Shown here piece after piece: positions 35,680 to 45,578 of a stretch of DNA of 64,000 bases. The notes beneath the pieces are model-generated. The model was given only the letters and a program-made list of their open reading frames with translations. It did no database searches and was not told where the DNA came from. Both the position numbers and the translations under genes were made by a program. The stretch's first letter is position 1. Each line of letters begins with the position of its first letter. Source of the stretch: Lachnospiraceae bacterium (GTDB taxonomy: Bacteria > Bacillota > Clostridia > Lachnospirales > Lachnospiraceae); the NCBI GenBank assembly GCA_910575835.1, contig CAJTGB010000022.1, forward strand, positions 16,049 to 80,048, read 5' to 3'.

Positions 35680-36879
35680 CTACATTTTTACAGGTCTTTT
35701 GACGGGCCTGCACCAATAGCCAAACTGCTCCTGACTGCTCTTCTCATCATCCGTCAAATCCATATTCATATCTTCATAGGGAATAAATTCCATAAATCCA
35801 AACGTACCCGCCGCTTTCGCTTCCTGGGGATGATAGATTCCCGGCACGCCGAGCCTGAACTTCTCCCCGTCATTAATAAGGGCAAGATGATGGTAATTAT
35901 AGTATCCGTGAAGCAGGAAGCTGTTATTCGCCCATTTCCACTCACATCTGGGAAGCCTTGCCAGATCATTCCTCTGAATCTTCGTGCATTGGAACCGCCC
36001 TTTGGCAGACGTCTGTTCGCCGCAGTCATCCTGAGAAGGATTCTCAAGCGGCAAAGGATTCTCTCCCCTTACAGCATTGACCCCCTGCAAGGTATCCATT
36101 CTCTGAACAGTATCCGTTTGTTCTGTTTCTCCTATGTATGGTTCTTCCGCCAGGCCGTCTTCTTCCGGGAAATACTCCTCCTCCGGCACGATTTCTTCCG
36201 GCATCGCTTCAGCCGGCGGCTCGGTCATCCTCTCGCTTGATACGAGCCCTTCCGGCATCATTTCTTCCGGTATCATTCCTTCCGGCGGCCCTGTCATTCT
36301 CCCGCCTGATACAGTTCCTTCTGACATTATTTCTTCCGGCGGCTTTGACGTTCCTGCTCCTAATATAGCTTCCTCCGGCATCACTCCTTCCGGCATCATT
36401 CCTTCCGGCGGCTCTGTCATCCTCCCGCCCGCTGCGATTCCTTCCGTCATATCCTCCGGCGGAGTATCCTTATCCGCGGTTCGCGGCACATCCTCCGGCC
36501 TTTGCACACGCATATGCCCCACATCGACCGGCGAATCGTTCCAGACAGCCGCATACCTGCGTCCCGTCTCGCTCTCCAGGATAATCCCGTTGATCATCCG
36601 AAAATGCTCCGGCACGATCACATCCTCTTTCGTATAATACAATCTGTAGTTGATAGCCGGATTCACATTGTCGACCGTCCCCTGGTATATCCCGGTACAC
36701 TCGCCGTTATCCTCGTAGAACAGATATAACGCAAGCTGCCGCTCCCCTTTCATATGCAGCCCCTTACCGTGAATATGCAGCGTACAGTCTTCTTCACCTT
36801 GTTCCGCTTTAACAAACCCTACATTACGCAGTCTCTTCCCCTGCTGATATTCATACAGATAACGAATAAAACGCTTCAA
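35680..36879 (-). CDS. Repeat-rich protein of unknown function (perhaps DUF6128)
   Basis: The 399-residue protein has conserved ends and a variable centre. Residues 1-120 form a beta-rich domain (LYEYQQGKRLRNVGFVKAE, YRLYYTKEDVIVPEHFRM). Residues about 130-270 are degenerate Pro/Glu/Met/Gly repeats (PPEGMMPEGVMPEEA, GRMTGPPEGMIPEE). Residues about 290-399 form a second conserved domain (WKWANNSFLLHGYYNYHHLALI, FRLGVPGIYHP, YWCRPVKRPVKM). It looks like a Lachnospiraceae family that I recall as DUF6128, with low certainty. There is no signal peptide. The central array is a coding VNTR. Confidence 0.55.
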   Translation of the reverse strand: MKRFIRYLYEYQQGKRLRNVGFVKAEQGEEDCTLHIHGKGLHMKGERQLALYLFYEDNGECTGIYQGTVDNVNPAINYRLYYTKEDVIVPEHFRMINGIILESETGRRYAAVWNDSPVDVGHMRVQRPEDVPRTADKDTPPEDMTEGIAAGGRMTEPPEGMMPEGVMPEEAILGAGTSKPPEEIMSEGTVSGGRMTGPPEGMIPEEMMPEGLVSSERMTEPPAEAMPEEIVPEEEYFPEEDGLAEEPYIGETEQTDTVQRMDTLQGVNAVRGENPLPLENPSQDDCGEQTSAKGRFQCTKIQRNDLARLPRCEWKWANNSFLLHGYYNYHHLALINDGEKFRLGVPGIYHPQEAKAAGTFGFMEFIPYEDMNMDLTDDEKSSQEQFGYWCRPVKRPVKM

Positions 36880-36946
36880 CTCTCCACTTCCAATCCTGGT
36901 CTTTTTATCACAATCTATTCCCCAGAATCAGAAAAAATACCATTCC

Positions 36947-38368
36947 TTATAAAATTGCCTTCAATTCCTGATATAACCTCTTCGCATAGCTGTCCGTCAT
37001 TCCGCAGATATAATCCGTCGCCAGAAGCAGCCGAAGATACAGCCTCTCTGCCTCCCCCTTCCCCTCTGCCTGACATCGGTATGCCCTCTTATAATTACTG
37101 GAAATCAGCGCAACCATCCGCCTGCTCAGAGAATCCATCTCCCGCGTTCCGTCATCGTACCCCACAACTGCATTCATAAACAGATCAAGCAGGAAATCCA
37201 GCATCGCTCCTTCGGCCACTTCCATCTTATATATCGCATCCGATGTAAATACCTCCCTGAAAGCCAGATCCCCCAGAAGATCCATTAGCTTCTCGGCATA
37301 TGTCCGGCAGAAGAGATCGTATCTGTAATCCCCCTGCATGATCATCCGGTAATTCGATGTAAATCCATACGTCGCACAGTCGATCAGGAATCCCTGAACC
37401 CTGACGAGCCAGTTCTTGACAGCATATTCCTCCGGGTTCTCCGCATGCTTATCCTTCCCCCGAAGATATAACTCCGTAAGCTTGTCCGCCGGCCGAAATC
37501 CGTCCTTCCCGCCGCCGGCGCTGCTATCCTGCAATTCCGTCAGTTCTTCCAGTAACTTGTGATAGCTCAGGAAGCCCTTCACAAACGCGTCTTCTATATC
37601 CGCCGTCTTGTACGCGATATCATCTGCCGCCTCCAGAATAAATGTCAAAGGATGCCGGCAGCCGTTCGTGCCTGTCTCCCGTGATATCTCCTCGAATATC
37701 TCCCTGTCCGCATAATAGTATCCCAGCTTCCCATCCTTGATATTGCCGGAATTCTCATTGATCTGTGTGGATGCAACCGGATACTTTACAATCGTATTGA
37801 GCAGCGCATAAGTGAGGTTCATCCCATTCTCATCTACAAGAAAATGCAGCCTGCTCACGAGCCGGAGCGCCTGCGCATTTCCCTCAAAATGATAAAGGTC
37901 CTCCCGCATCTGAGGAGTCAGCACCTCGCCCACTGGTCTGCCATGGTACGTCATGACCGAGAGATTCTTCTGAAACCATTCCCGGATCGCTTCCTCACCA
38001 AAATGCCCGAAAGGCGGATTCCCGATATCATGAATCAGCCCGGCACACTGCAGTATATTACAGATATCATCCTTCATCCCAGGAGTGAAACTATAATCTT
38101 TCTTATGCACCAATATATTTTCTCCAATGTTATGCCCTAAAGACCTTGCAAAAGATGATACCTCCAGAGAATGCGTAAGCCTTGTCCTGATAAAATCGCT
38201 CTTATCCAATGGAAATACCTGCGTCTTATCCTGAAGGCGGCGAAACGACGCACTGCCGATAATGCGGTGATAGTCCCTCTCGAATTCACTCCGCAGATCT
38301 ATATTCCTGACATTGCTGCCCGAACCTTCCCGTCTCCTCTTCGTTGACAATAATTGTTCCCAGTTCAC
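36947..38368 (-). CDS. dgt: Deoxyguanosinetriphosphate triphosphohydrolase (dGTPase, HD domain)
   Basis: The 473-residue protein removes triphosphate from dGTP to keep nucleotide pools balanced. It has the dGTPase start FERDYHRIIGSASFRRLQDKTQVFPL, RTRLTHSLEVSSFARSLG with the first metal His, and the HD motif AGLIHDIGNPPFGHFGE. A long helical C-terminal part follows, ending YAKRLYQELKAIL. Length is normal for the clostridial type-2 family. Confidence 0.93.
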   Translation of the reverse strand: MNWEQLLSTKRRREGSGSNVRNIDLRSEFERDYHRIIGSASFRRLQDKTQVFPLDKSDFIRTRLTHSLEVSSFARSLGHNIGENILVHKKDYSFTPGMKDDICNILQCAGLIHDIGNPPFGHFGEEAIREWFQKNLSVMTYHGRPVGEVLTPQMREDLYHFEGNAQALRLVSRLHFLVDENGMNLTYALLNTIVKYPVASTQINENSGNIKDGKLGYYYADREIFEEISRETGTNGCRHPLTFILEAADDIAYKTADIEDAFVKGFLSYHKLLEELTELQDSSAGGGKDGFRPADKLTELYLRGKDKHAENPEEYAVKNWLVRVQGFLIDCATYGFTSNYRMIMQGDYRYDLFCRTYAEKLMDLLGDLAFREVFTSDAIYKMEVAEGAMLDFLLDLFMNAVVGYDDGTREMDSLSRRMVALISSNYKRAYRCQAEGKGEAERLYLRLLLATDYICGMTDSYAKRLYQELKAIL

Positions 38369-38399
38369 ACGCGTTCTCTCTTTCTTCTATATTATATAC

Positions 38400-40055
38400 C
38401 TAATCCAGATAGATCGGCGGATCATAATCCTTGCCTAACAACTGCTTCTTACGTTCCTGATACCCCAGGAATGCCCACTCTGTCATATCGGTCCATTGAT
38501 GATTCTCTCTGTCATATACCTGCACGTAACCGATTCTTGACGGATGCATGCGGACGCTGTTGGACTCATATTCCTGGCCGGTATACGGATTGAGCTCTCC
38601 CCGCTCCGTATCCTCTTCTTCCGGCAGCGCTCCTTCCGGTTCCTCTTCGCCGTATCCATATCCTTCATAGCCGTATTCCCCATAGTCTGCCGCATCTGTG
38701 TCTTTATATCCCTGATAGCCTGCTGTGCCGGCTTCTCCATACCCCTCATAATCTGCCGTGTCTGTTCCGGCATATCCCTCATAATCCGCCGCGCCGGCCC
38801 CTTCGTATCCCTGATAACTCGCCGCGTCTGGCCCGGCATATCCTTGATAGCCTGCTGCGTCTGGCCTGGCATATTCCTGATAACCTGACGTATCTTCCCC
38901 GGCATACCCTTGATAGCCTGCCGCGTCGGCTTCTCCATATCTTCTATAGCCTGACGTATCTGGCCCGGCATACCCTTGATAACCCGCCGCGTCTGTTCCG
39001 GCATACCCTTGATAGCCTGCTGTATCTGCTCCGGCATATTTCTGACTCTGTACTTCGTTTCCTGCATTACTATCGCCCGCATATACAGCCTCAGTTCTCT
39101 TTCCTGCCTGATTAGCCGCGCTGTGAGAGGCACTCTCAGATTCTTCCCGGACTATCGTATTCTCTTTTCCTATCTTCTTAAAACGCTGTTTGAAATACGC
39201 TCTCCATCCATGCGGTTTCTCTTCCGGCTTCTCTTCCTTCTTCTCCGTCATCTCCAGAGACTCTATCTCCTCCAGAAGCTTCTCCACCGGCTCGTCCTTC
39301 ATCTCCTTGTTATATTCTTCATGAGACTCCTGATCTGCTGCCTGTTCACGGCCGTCCCCATTCTCCTGAACGGCGCTGTCCTCCTGCTGCCCCTGTTCTG
39401 CCTGATGTTCGCAAGCCCCGTGCTCTGTCAGTTCTTCAGCCGCTTCGACATTTCCTATGCTTGCTGTCTCCCGCTGAACCTGTTCTTTTATATCTGTGCC
39501 CGCATCCTTCTCTGCATCAGAAGACGCCTTTCCCACCGAATTCTCCAGCACGTCCAGCTTCTTATGTATCTCCACCAACTCGCCGATCGTGATATCCCGC
39601 TCATTAGCCATTCCCTCAGTCCCCTTGCAGTTCTCCGGTCCCGGTTCGCTTCCGCTCTCCTTCGGCTTATCAGGCTTATCATTAGAATCTGCCGTCTCCT
39701 TCGGCTCAGACAACTCTGCGTCCTTGACAGCTTCCGTTTCACCTTCCGTCTGTGCCGCGGCTTTTTCCTTTGAATCTGTCTCCGGCTTCTGCCCTGCCTC
39801 CGCTTCATCTCCGGCCTTCTCCGCCTGCATACTGTCATCCAGGATATTCAGATAGAACGGGCATCCAAGGATCTCCGCGATCATACGCATATCTCTCTCC
39901 TGAAAATTATCCCTGCCCAACCTCTGTGTCATATTTTGACGGGACATCTTCTTGCCGGTACGCCCTTCAATCTTCCTGGCAAGCTCTTTAATCGTCATAT
40001 CCTTACGGCTCAAAATAATCTTGACCTGTTCTCCAAATGTTAAATCCTGCATCAC
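38400..40055 (-). CDS. Helix-turn-helix protein with acidic linker and GYQGYAG tandem repeats
   Basis: The 551-residue protein begins with an XRE-like DNA-binding domain (about 3-70: LTFGEQVKIILSRKDMTIKELARKIEGR, MSRQNMTQRLG). A very acidic/Gln-rich linker runs to about 300. A tandem array of 11-12-residue units (GYQGYAG-x-D-[TA]-[SA]) covers about 355-465. A conserved end (PYTGQEYESNSVRMHPSRIGYVQVY, YDPPIYLD) follows. The array is encoded by ~33-36-bp tandem repeats. Two 17-bp near-identical sequences in its promoter region may be operators. The function is unknown. Confidence 0.6.
   Translation of the reverse strand: MMQDLTFGEQVKIILSRKDMTIKELARKIEGRTGKKMSRQNMTQRLGRDNFQERDMRMIAEILGCPFYLNILDDSMQAEKAGDEAEAGQKPETDSKEKAAAQTEGETEAVKDAELSEPKETADSNDKPDKPKESGSEPGPENCKGTEGMANERDITIGELVEIHKKLDVLENSVGKASSDAEKDAGTDIKEQVQRETASIGNVEAAEELTEHGACEHQAEQGQQEDSAVQENGDGREQAADQESHEEYNKEMKDEPVEKLLEEIESLEMTEKKEEKPEEKPHGWRAYFKQRFKKIGKENTIVREESESASHSAANQAGKRTEAVYAGDSNAGNEVQSQKYAGADTAGYQGYAGTDAAGYQGYAGPDTSGYRRYGEADAAGYQGYAGEDTSGYQEYARPDAAGYQGYAGPDAASYQGYEGAGAADYEGYAGTDTADYEGYGEAGTAGYQGYKDTDAADYGEYGYEGYGYGEEEPEGALPEEEDTERGELNPYTGQEYESNSVRMHPSRIGYVQVYDRENHQWTDMTEWAFLGYQERKKQLLGKDYDPPIYLD
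38690..39050 (-). repeat. Coding tandem repeats of ~33-36 bp (GYQGYAG array)
   Basis: Plus-strand text of the type CCTGATAACCCGCCGCGTCT and CCCGGCATACCCTTGATA recurs about ten times, in frame with the protein. Copies differ by a few bases. There are no spacers, so it is not a CRISPR array. Confidence 0.85.
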
Positions 40056-40138
40056 TTGTCCTCCTTAATTGAACCACTTCAAATATACTTATCTATCAGA
40101 CTGTTGTTCACATTCTGTAAACTCTTTTGTTTCCAGGT

Positions 40139-40251
40139 AAACCTAACATTTTCCCTCTTCGCCTATTTTAGCAAATACTGCAAAAAAAAGCCACACATTT
40201 TCTAAAATCTGTTTATATCCGCTTATTCAGAACAAAACCTAATGTTTTCCC
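40139..40251. promoter_or_regulatory. Pair of 17-bp near-identical sites in the divergent region
   Basis: AAACCTAACATTTTCCC (40139-40155) and AAACCTAATGTTTTCCC (40235-40251) are 96 bp apart between the HTH gene and the divergent gene at 40329. They match at 15 of 17 positions. They may bind the adjacent HTH protein. A plus-strand -10 (TATAATA) follows near 40264. Confidence 0.4.
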
Positions 40252-40328
40252 GTATTTTACCGATATAATAATATGACACCAAGGCTAAACACCAGAAGCA
40301 TCTATACCATTACCACAAGGAGGCAGCC

Positions 40329-41066
40329 ATGAGATTAAATTATTCCCCGGCAATACAAATCAACAATCTTTTCCAATCATATCAGATCAACCGCAGCGCT
40401 GCGAATAAGCCCGGCGGACGTGAAGCGGCGGCTTCCCAGGAAGAACGGCGGGATACTCTGACCCTTTCTCCTGCCGGAAAGGCTCAAAACCTGATCACCA
40501 GTCTGATGAAGCAGAAGATGGAGATTACAGACCGCAAGAACGCCCTGATGGCTTCGGTAAAGGAGAATGGCGGTTCTATGGATTCCATCAAGACGCAGTT
40601 GGAAGCTTACGATGAACAGCTCCAGAACATTGACATCCAGATATCAGAAGCTATGTCACGCGAGCTTAAGAAGGAGGACGAAGAGAAGAAGTCCAACGAT
40701 ACAGAACCCAAGACCAGGGAAGAACTTCTGAATGAGCGCATGAATAACGTCGCGGCCATGTCAAGCGACGCAGAACATATAGACACGCTCGATTCTGTCA
40801 AGAGCAGCGTGGACGGAAGGATCAAGGTTCTTGAATCCGAGATCGACCTTGATAACGGCCGGTTTGAAGGAGCATCAGGCGCTTCCGATTATAAGAAGAA
40901 CACTTTGTCCGATCTTAAGAAGAAGTCTGCGGAGATATCCGCCGATATTAACTCACGTATGGCTGCTCTTGCGGAAGAAGTCAGCGAGGAACGCAGGCAA
41001 GACCCGGCAGAAGCTTCTGAAGAAGCAGATTCCGACAAGGATCCAACCGCTCCGATGGAAGAATAG
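40329..41066 (+). CDS. Coiled-coil protein of unknown function
   Basis: The 245-residue protein has a short N-terminal motif (LNYSPAIQINNLFQSYQINRSA), a DTLTLSPAGKAQ segment similar to those in clostridial surface/flagella-associated unknowns, and then long charged coiled coils (about 60-130 and 150-225). It contains no signal peptide or transmembrane segment. AAGGAGG precedes ATG 40329. No family is recognised. The hydrophilic sequence and divergent promoter with two putative operators suggest regulation with the HTH gene. Confidence 0.6.
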   Translation: MRLNYSPAIQINNLFQSYQINRSAANKPGGREAAASQEERRDTLTLSPAGKAQNLITSLMKQKMEITDRKNALMASVKENGGSMDSIKTQLEAYDEQLQNIDIQISEAMSRELKKEDEEKKSNDTEPKTREELLNERMNNVAAMSSDAEHIDTLDSVKSSVDGRIKVLESEIDLDNGRFEGASGASDYKKNTLSDLKKKSAEISADINSRMAALAEEVSEERRQDPAEASEEADSDKDPTAPMEE

Positions 41067-41083
41067 AATATTACATCTTACAG

Positions 41084-41124
41084 AAGGGATGCTGCAAATT
41101 ACTGTTATCTGCAGCATCCCTTCC
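41084..41124. terminator. Terminator between the coiled-coil gene and the GH2 gene
   Basis: AAGGGATGCTGCA pairs with TGCAGCATCCCTT (41084-41122) around a 12-base loop. It serves the plus-strand gene and may stop convergent transcripts too. Confidence 0.8.
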
Positions 41125-41167
41125 CTTGTATTTCCCAACATCTGTACTTCCGGGAGCGGTGACCTGA

Positions 41168-41271
41168 CGTACCGATTCCACAGTTTCATTCTCTCGTGAC
41201 CGACATACCGATTTCACAGTTTCATTCTCTCGTGACCGACATACCGGTTTCACAGTTTCATTCTCTCGTTC
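41168..41271 (-). repeat. Three ~36-bp tandem copies of the GH2 gene 3' end
   Basis: The last codons and stop of the GH2 gene (encoding NERMKL) lie in the copy at about 41236-41271. Two further copies follow after the stop, at about 41200-41235 and 41168-41199. The shared part on the plus strand is CACAGTTTCATTCTCTCGT preceded by ATACCG. This is a tandem duplication of a gene end. Confidence 0.75.
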
Positions 41272-43130
41272 AACTCCCGAACTGCCTCTTCCTCCAGCTT
41301 AACGATCTCCCTGTCATAAGTCAGTATACCGTTGGTCTCCTCCTCCACATCTGACAATTGGGTGTAGACGGATGCGGACAAACCCTTCTCAATATTGGGA
41401 ATCACTTCTCTCTCGATCCATTCCCTGTATCCTCCGGTCAGTTCCGACTTCTTCCGGTAGATCCTGTAACCATAGATCCTCCTGTACATATGATGCCCCG
41501 GCACGCTCATGGAATATCCTCCGAATTCCGTCAGCGCCGCCGCCCGCTCTTCCTGCCGGTATCCGGCGTTCATCCGGGTATTCTGTCCCTTGCATTTCTT
41601 CGGACCCGACAAATCAGGCTCCGTCCCATAGGCAATGTGCAGCGGAAAGAAATAATCATGAATACTTCTGATATCCCCGCCGCCCTGATCAAACCAGCCG
41701 CTCGCCTGATCGATCAGCCTGCTGCCGTCCTCTTCTCTGACGATCCGTGTCATCGTATTTGCATGGAACTGCCCCCATCCCTCGTTGAAGAGCACCCACG
41801 TCACGATCGACGGATGATTGCGCAGAATATGTACCGTCTCCCGCATCTCCGATACAAACTGCTTCCGTCCTCTCTCATCTCTTCTCCCAAGAAGCCAGAG
41901 CCAGCCATCCCGCACCCTCAGATGGAAATACTCCATAGCTGTCGCCGCATAAGTAACATACCAGGACCTATAATCTCTGCCGCCGTTCACCATATCCTGC
42001 CACACCAGCATCCCTAAGCGGTCGCAATGATAATACCACCTCTGAGGCTCGATTTTGATATGTTTTCTCAGCATATTGAATCCCAGCCCCTTCATCGTCT
42101 GGATATCATATACCATCGCTTCGTCGCAAGGCGGCGTATACAGCCCTTCCGGCCAATAGCCCTGATCCAATACCCCTTTTTGAAAATACGGCCGGCCATT
42201 CAGATACAGTCTCGGAATCCCCTTTTCGTCCTTTCCCACGCTGATCTTGCGCATGGCCGTATAACTTCTCACCCGATCCTCTCCCGCCTGCACCTCAATA
42301 TCATACAAGAATGGATCCTCCGGACTCCAGCTATGCAGATTACGGATCGGAATGACGATCTCTTCCCCTGCAAGCCCCTCTGCCTGAAGCGGCTGCATCT
42401 CCTCAGATGATAACGTAACGGCAACCCCGCATTTCTCCCCGTCACCAGGTCTTGTCCCGCGAATACCGGCCAGCTCCTTATCCCGCCGGTCAGACGCCAT
42501 CTCTGCCCTTACGCTGACCGCACTTTTATCATATAAGGGCGTAACGATCAGATCTGCGATATACTCCTTCGGCACCTGCTCCATCCAAACCGTCTGCCAG
42601 ATTCCGCTCTGCGCCGTATAGAACATACCGCCCCTCTTAAGCTTCTGTTTTCCTCTGCTGTAATAGAATGCATCGCTGTAATCCCTCACCCTCACTATCA
42701 GCTCATTCTCTACTTCCTTAAGCGCGTCCGTCACATCCGCCGAGAACGGAAGATAACCTCCAAGATGTCTTTTTACCAGCCTGCCGTTAAGATAAACCGC
42801 CGCATACTGGTCTACCGCGCCAAAATGAAGAATCCACCGTTCGCCGTTCTTAGGGCGGACCTTTTCCGGCAGCATTCTGCGGTACCAGAGTGTCTCCTGC
42901 GGCTTTAGCTGCCGGTTCACCCCTGAGAGCGGGGCTTCCGGCGAAAAGGGCACCAGAATATTCCCGTCATAGTTCTGCGGCCTTTCCTCTCTGCAGGTAA
43001 TGGCATAATTCCATACGCCGTTCAGATTCACATAGCTTTCCCTCACAAGCAGCGGCCGCGGATACTCTTCGTGAACGTGCTTACGGTCTATCTGATCTGC
43101 CCACCTTGTTCTCAACTGTTTTCCGCTCAT
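41250..43130 (-). CDS. Glycoside hydrolase family 2 protein (beta-galactosidase/glucuronidase-like)
   Basis: I place the start at ATG 43130 (626 aa), because GGGGGAGAAT precedes it. The protein has the GH2 jelly-roll domain (about 45-180: YVNLNGVWNYAI, ETLWYRRMLP), the immunoglobulin-like domain and the TIM barrel with PRLYLNGRPYFQKGVLDQGYWP and GFNMLRKHIKIEP. The acid/base segment is TWVLFNEGWGQFH (Asn-Glu), and a later Glu region is AALTEFGGYS. It lacks a signal peptide, so it should hydrolyse imported beta-linked sugars in the cytoplasm. Its exact specificity cannot be told. Repeats after its stop show local duplication. Confidence 0.88.
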   Translation of the reverse strand: MSGKQLRTRWADQIDRKHVHEEYPRPLLVRESYVNLNGVWNYAITCREERPQNYDGNILVPFSPEAPLSGVNRQLKPQETLWYRRMLPEKVRPKNGERWILHFGAVDQYAAVYLNGRLVKRHLGGYLPFSADVTDALKEVENELIVRVRDYSDAFYYSRGKQKLKRGGMFYTAQSGIWQTVWMEQVPKEYIADLIVTPLYDKSAVSVRAEMASDRRDKELAGIRGTRPGDGEKCGVAVTLSSEEMQPLQAEGLAGEEIVIPIRNLHSWSPEDPFLYDIEVQAGEDRVRSYTAMRKISVGKDEKGIPRLYLNGRPYFQKGVLDQGYWPEGLYTPPCDEAMVYDIQTMKGLGFNMLRKHIKIEPQRWYYHCDRLGMLVWQDMVNGGRDYRSWYVTYAATAMEYFHLRVRDGWLWLLGRRDERGRKQFVSEMRETVHILRNHPSIVTWVLFNEGWGQFHANTMTRIVREEDGSRLIDQASGWFDQGGGDIRSIHDYFFPLHIAYGTEPDLSGPKKCKGQNTRMNAGYRQEERAAALTEFGGYSMSVPGHHMYRRIYGYRIYRKKSELTGGYREWIEREVIPNIEKGLSASVYTQLSDVEEETNGILTYDREIVKLEEEAVRELNERMKL

Positions 43131-43196
43131 ATTCTCCCCCTTCCTAACCATACTCCCTGACAAGAGCAGGTACAATCACCCAATATCGTATATGCT

Positions 43197-43820
43197 TCAC
43201 AAGCACATCACATGCAGCTTTCTATCAATCCCGGCATCCGTCGTACAGACCGCGATCCGCGCATTTACACCGGGTTCCTCATATTCCCGGTAAATATATT
43301 CCTCCGGGTACTCTCCCGGCCTGCGTACCAGCACCGGCTCCTGTTCCTCATTCCAACCGATCTCAAAGGCTCCCATATCCAGCGCCATCCCCTTGCGGGT
43401 CGCCTTCATGAAGCTCTCCTTCAGTACCCAGTACCGGTAGAACAGCTTCGCCCTGTCAGCTTCTTCACTTCTCATGATATGTTCATATTCACTCCCGCAG
43501 AAGAATCTCCTTGCAATAGGTTCCCGGAACTCCTTCATTTCCTCTATATCGCAGCCTATCTTCGCTTCGTCCTGATCGCTGAACGCACAGAGCACATATT
43601 TGCCCGAATGCGAGAGATTGAACGCAGTCTCGTCCGCAAGTCTGTACTGCTCTTTTACCCGGCTCCAGAGGCTCCACACGCCTACGCTCTCCGCCCTGCC
43701 CCGGGCGAACCGATACTTGTCCGCCTTCTCCTTACGCCACGCCGGCAGCTTCCGGTAATACTGCTGATAGACAGATTCTTCTAATAACGGAGTGATATCT
43801 GCAAGCCATACTTCAACCAT
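43197..43820 (-). CDS. 4'-phosphopantetheinyl transferase superfamily protein
   Basis: I place the start at ATG 43820 (207 aa, MVEVWLADITPL), since upstream codons have no sensible beginning. The Sfp-type enzyme transfers phosphopantetheine from CoA to carrier proteins. It has the Mg2+ motif IGCDIEEMKEF (Asp, Glu), the substrate motif FYRYWVLKESFMKATRKG (W-x-x-K-E-x-x-x-K) and a SHSGKYVLCAF segment. There is no polyketide or NRPS gene in the window, so it may serve carrier proteins elsewhere. It is transcribed towards the GH2 gene, which follows 67 bp downstream. Confidence 0.9.
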   Translation of the reverse strand: MVEVWLADITPLLEESVYQQYYRKLPAWRKEKADKYRFARGRAESVGVWSLWSRVKEQYRLADETAFNLSHSGKYVLCAFSDQDEAKIGCDIEEMKEFREPIARRFFCGSEYEHIMRSEEADRAKLFYRYWVLKESFMKATRKGMALDMGAFEIGWNEEQEPVLVRRPGEYPEEYIYREYEEPGVNARIAVCTTDAGIDRKLHVMCL

Positions 43821-44044
43821 TGCCAATGTCCTTTCTACCCTCAGGTATGATTGTCTTATAGAGGGCACAATATCGTCTGCCCCCAACATTATTATATAAT
43901 TATAGCATAGAATCTGCAAAACAAGTTCTGCAAATTTCCAGATTGTATTACACGGAAAATAATGATAGAATCGTCTTAAGCATCTGTGAAAATGCATACT
44001 GCAAATTGTTTAGATTGAAATGTCGAAGGAGGCAGTATAAGATT

Positions 44045-45560
44045 ATGGCAAAATATTTTAATACAGAAGGACCTTGCTATCCGCAAGAACATTATATGGT
44101 CAATCTGGATATGCGGGTGCAGGAAATTAAAAAATTGATTGATAGCAGGAAATACTTTTCCATTAACAGAGGAAGGCAGTACGGTAAGACAACCACATTG
44201 GATATATTGCAGGAACGCCTTAAAAATCAATACACCATATTTTATATTAGTTTTGAAGGTTTTTCAGAAGAATCTTTTGAAAATGAAAATACATTTTGCA
44301 GATTATTTACCGGACTTTTATACGACGTTATCGATTACGGCGAAGTAGAGGGCATTACCGAATCTGTTAAATCAGCTTTGGAAAACATGAGTGTTCCGAA
44401 TACGAATACGGCTGATTTTCGTTCTTTGTCTAACTTAATCTCAACAATATGCAATACTGCTGCCAAACCGGTAGTATTAATGATTGACGAAGTAGACCAA
44501 GCCGGAAATCAGCAGTTATTTTTATCTTTTTTGGGAATGCTGCGTAATAAATATCTAAAGATGAGACATCGCCCTACCTTTCAGTCAGTTATTTTGGCGG
44601 GGGTTTATGATATTAGAAATCTAAGATTGAAAATCCGCAAGGAAAAAGAGCATCAAAAAAACAGTCCTTGGAATATCGCTGCAGAGTTTGATATCAATAT
44701 GGGATTTGATGCCAGACAAATTAAAATAATGCTTGCAGAATACGAACAAGATTATTATACCGGAATGAATATTGATGAAATGGCGGATCTGCTCTATTCT
44801 TATACATCCGGTTATCCGTTTTTAGTATCCAAACTCTGCAAGATATTGGACGAAAAAATATCTGTAAGCCCAGAATTTGCAAGCCGGAACGCCGCTTGGA
44901 AGAAAGAAGGTTTTCTGGAAGCCGTTAAAATCTTACTTTTTGAAAAAAATTCTTTATTTGAATCATTGGTAAATAAACTGGAGGATTACTCTGAATTAAG
45001 GAAGATGCTGCATTCTATATTATTCACAGGCGACAGAATTCCTTATAATTCAGGCAACCGTGTAATTGACATCGCCACCATGTTCGGATTCATAAAAAAT
45101 GATGGGGGAACCATGGTTATTTCCAATAGAATATTTGAAACATATCTTTATGATCTGTTCTTATCAGAACATGAAATGAACAACCGGATATTTAGAGACG
45201 GAATTTCAGATAAAAACCAGTTTATACAAATTTGTTGAGGACAATGGCCGCAAATTCTTCCTATTATACCTGAAACCAATCATCAATGGTATCGGAAATT
45301 ATTATATTGAAGCGCAAACCCGCGACCGCAAACGCACAGATATTATTGTCGACTATAGAGGAAAACAATATATTATTGAAGTCAAGATCTGGCGCGGAAA
45401 TGAATATAATAAGCAAGGCGAAGCACAGCTTGTGGATTATCTGGACGCTTATCATGCTCAAAAGGGGTATTTACTCTGTTTCAACTTTAACAAGAATAAA
45501 AGAATCGGGACAAGAGAATTTGTCTGCAAAGATAAAGTTATTATGGAAGTGGTTGTTTAA
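44045..45560 (+). pseudogene. AAA-ATPase / PD-(D/E)XK nuclease protein, frameshifted
   Basis: The first frame from ATG 44045 has a P-loop (NRGRQYGKTTTL), Walker B (VVLMIDEVDQ) and winged-helix region. It closes at TGA 45236 after KNQFIQIC. The remainder is open in the next frame from FVEDNGRKFLLYL through RKRTDIIVDYRGKQYIIEVKIWRG (the PD-(D/E)XK-type Asp, Glu-x-Lys) to TAA 45560. A one-base change near 45225 splits an otherwise ~500-residue AAA/DUF1703-like protein. I see no slippery site suggesting programmed shift. It may be a decayed mobile or defence-like gene. Confidence 0.75.
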
Positions 45561-45578
45561 TAAGATTGAATATCGTTT

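Noticed and set aside
38690..39050. Possible CRISPR array
   Set aside because: The repeats are adjacent and in frame with a protein, without unique spacers.
41071..41253. 60-codon ORF covering the short repeats
   Set aside because: It arises from the duplicated GH2 gene end and terminator and has no ribosome site of its own.
41168..41271. CRISPR-like or iteron repeats
   Set aside because: There are only three contiguous copies, and one includes a coding end.
45200..45250. Programmed frameshift in the AAA gene
   Set aside because: There is no slippery heptamer or pseudoknot-like stem near the break.
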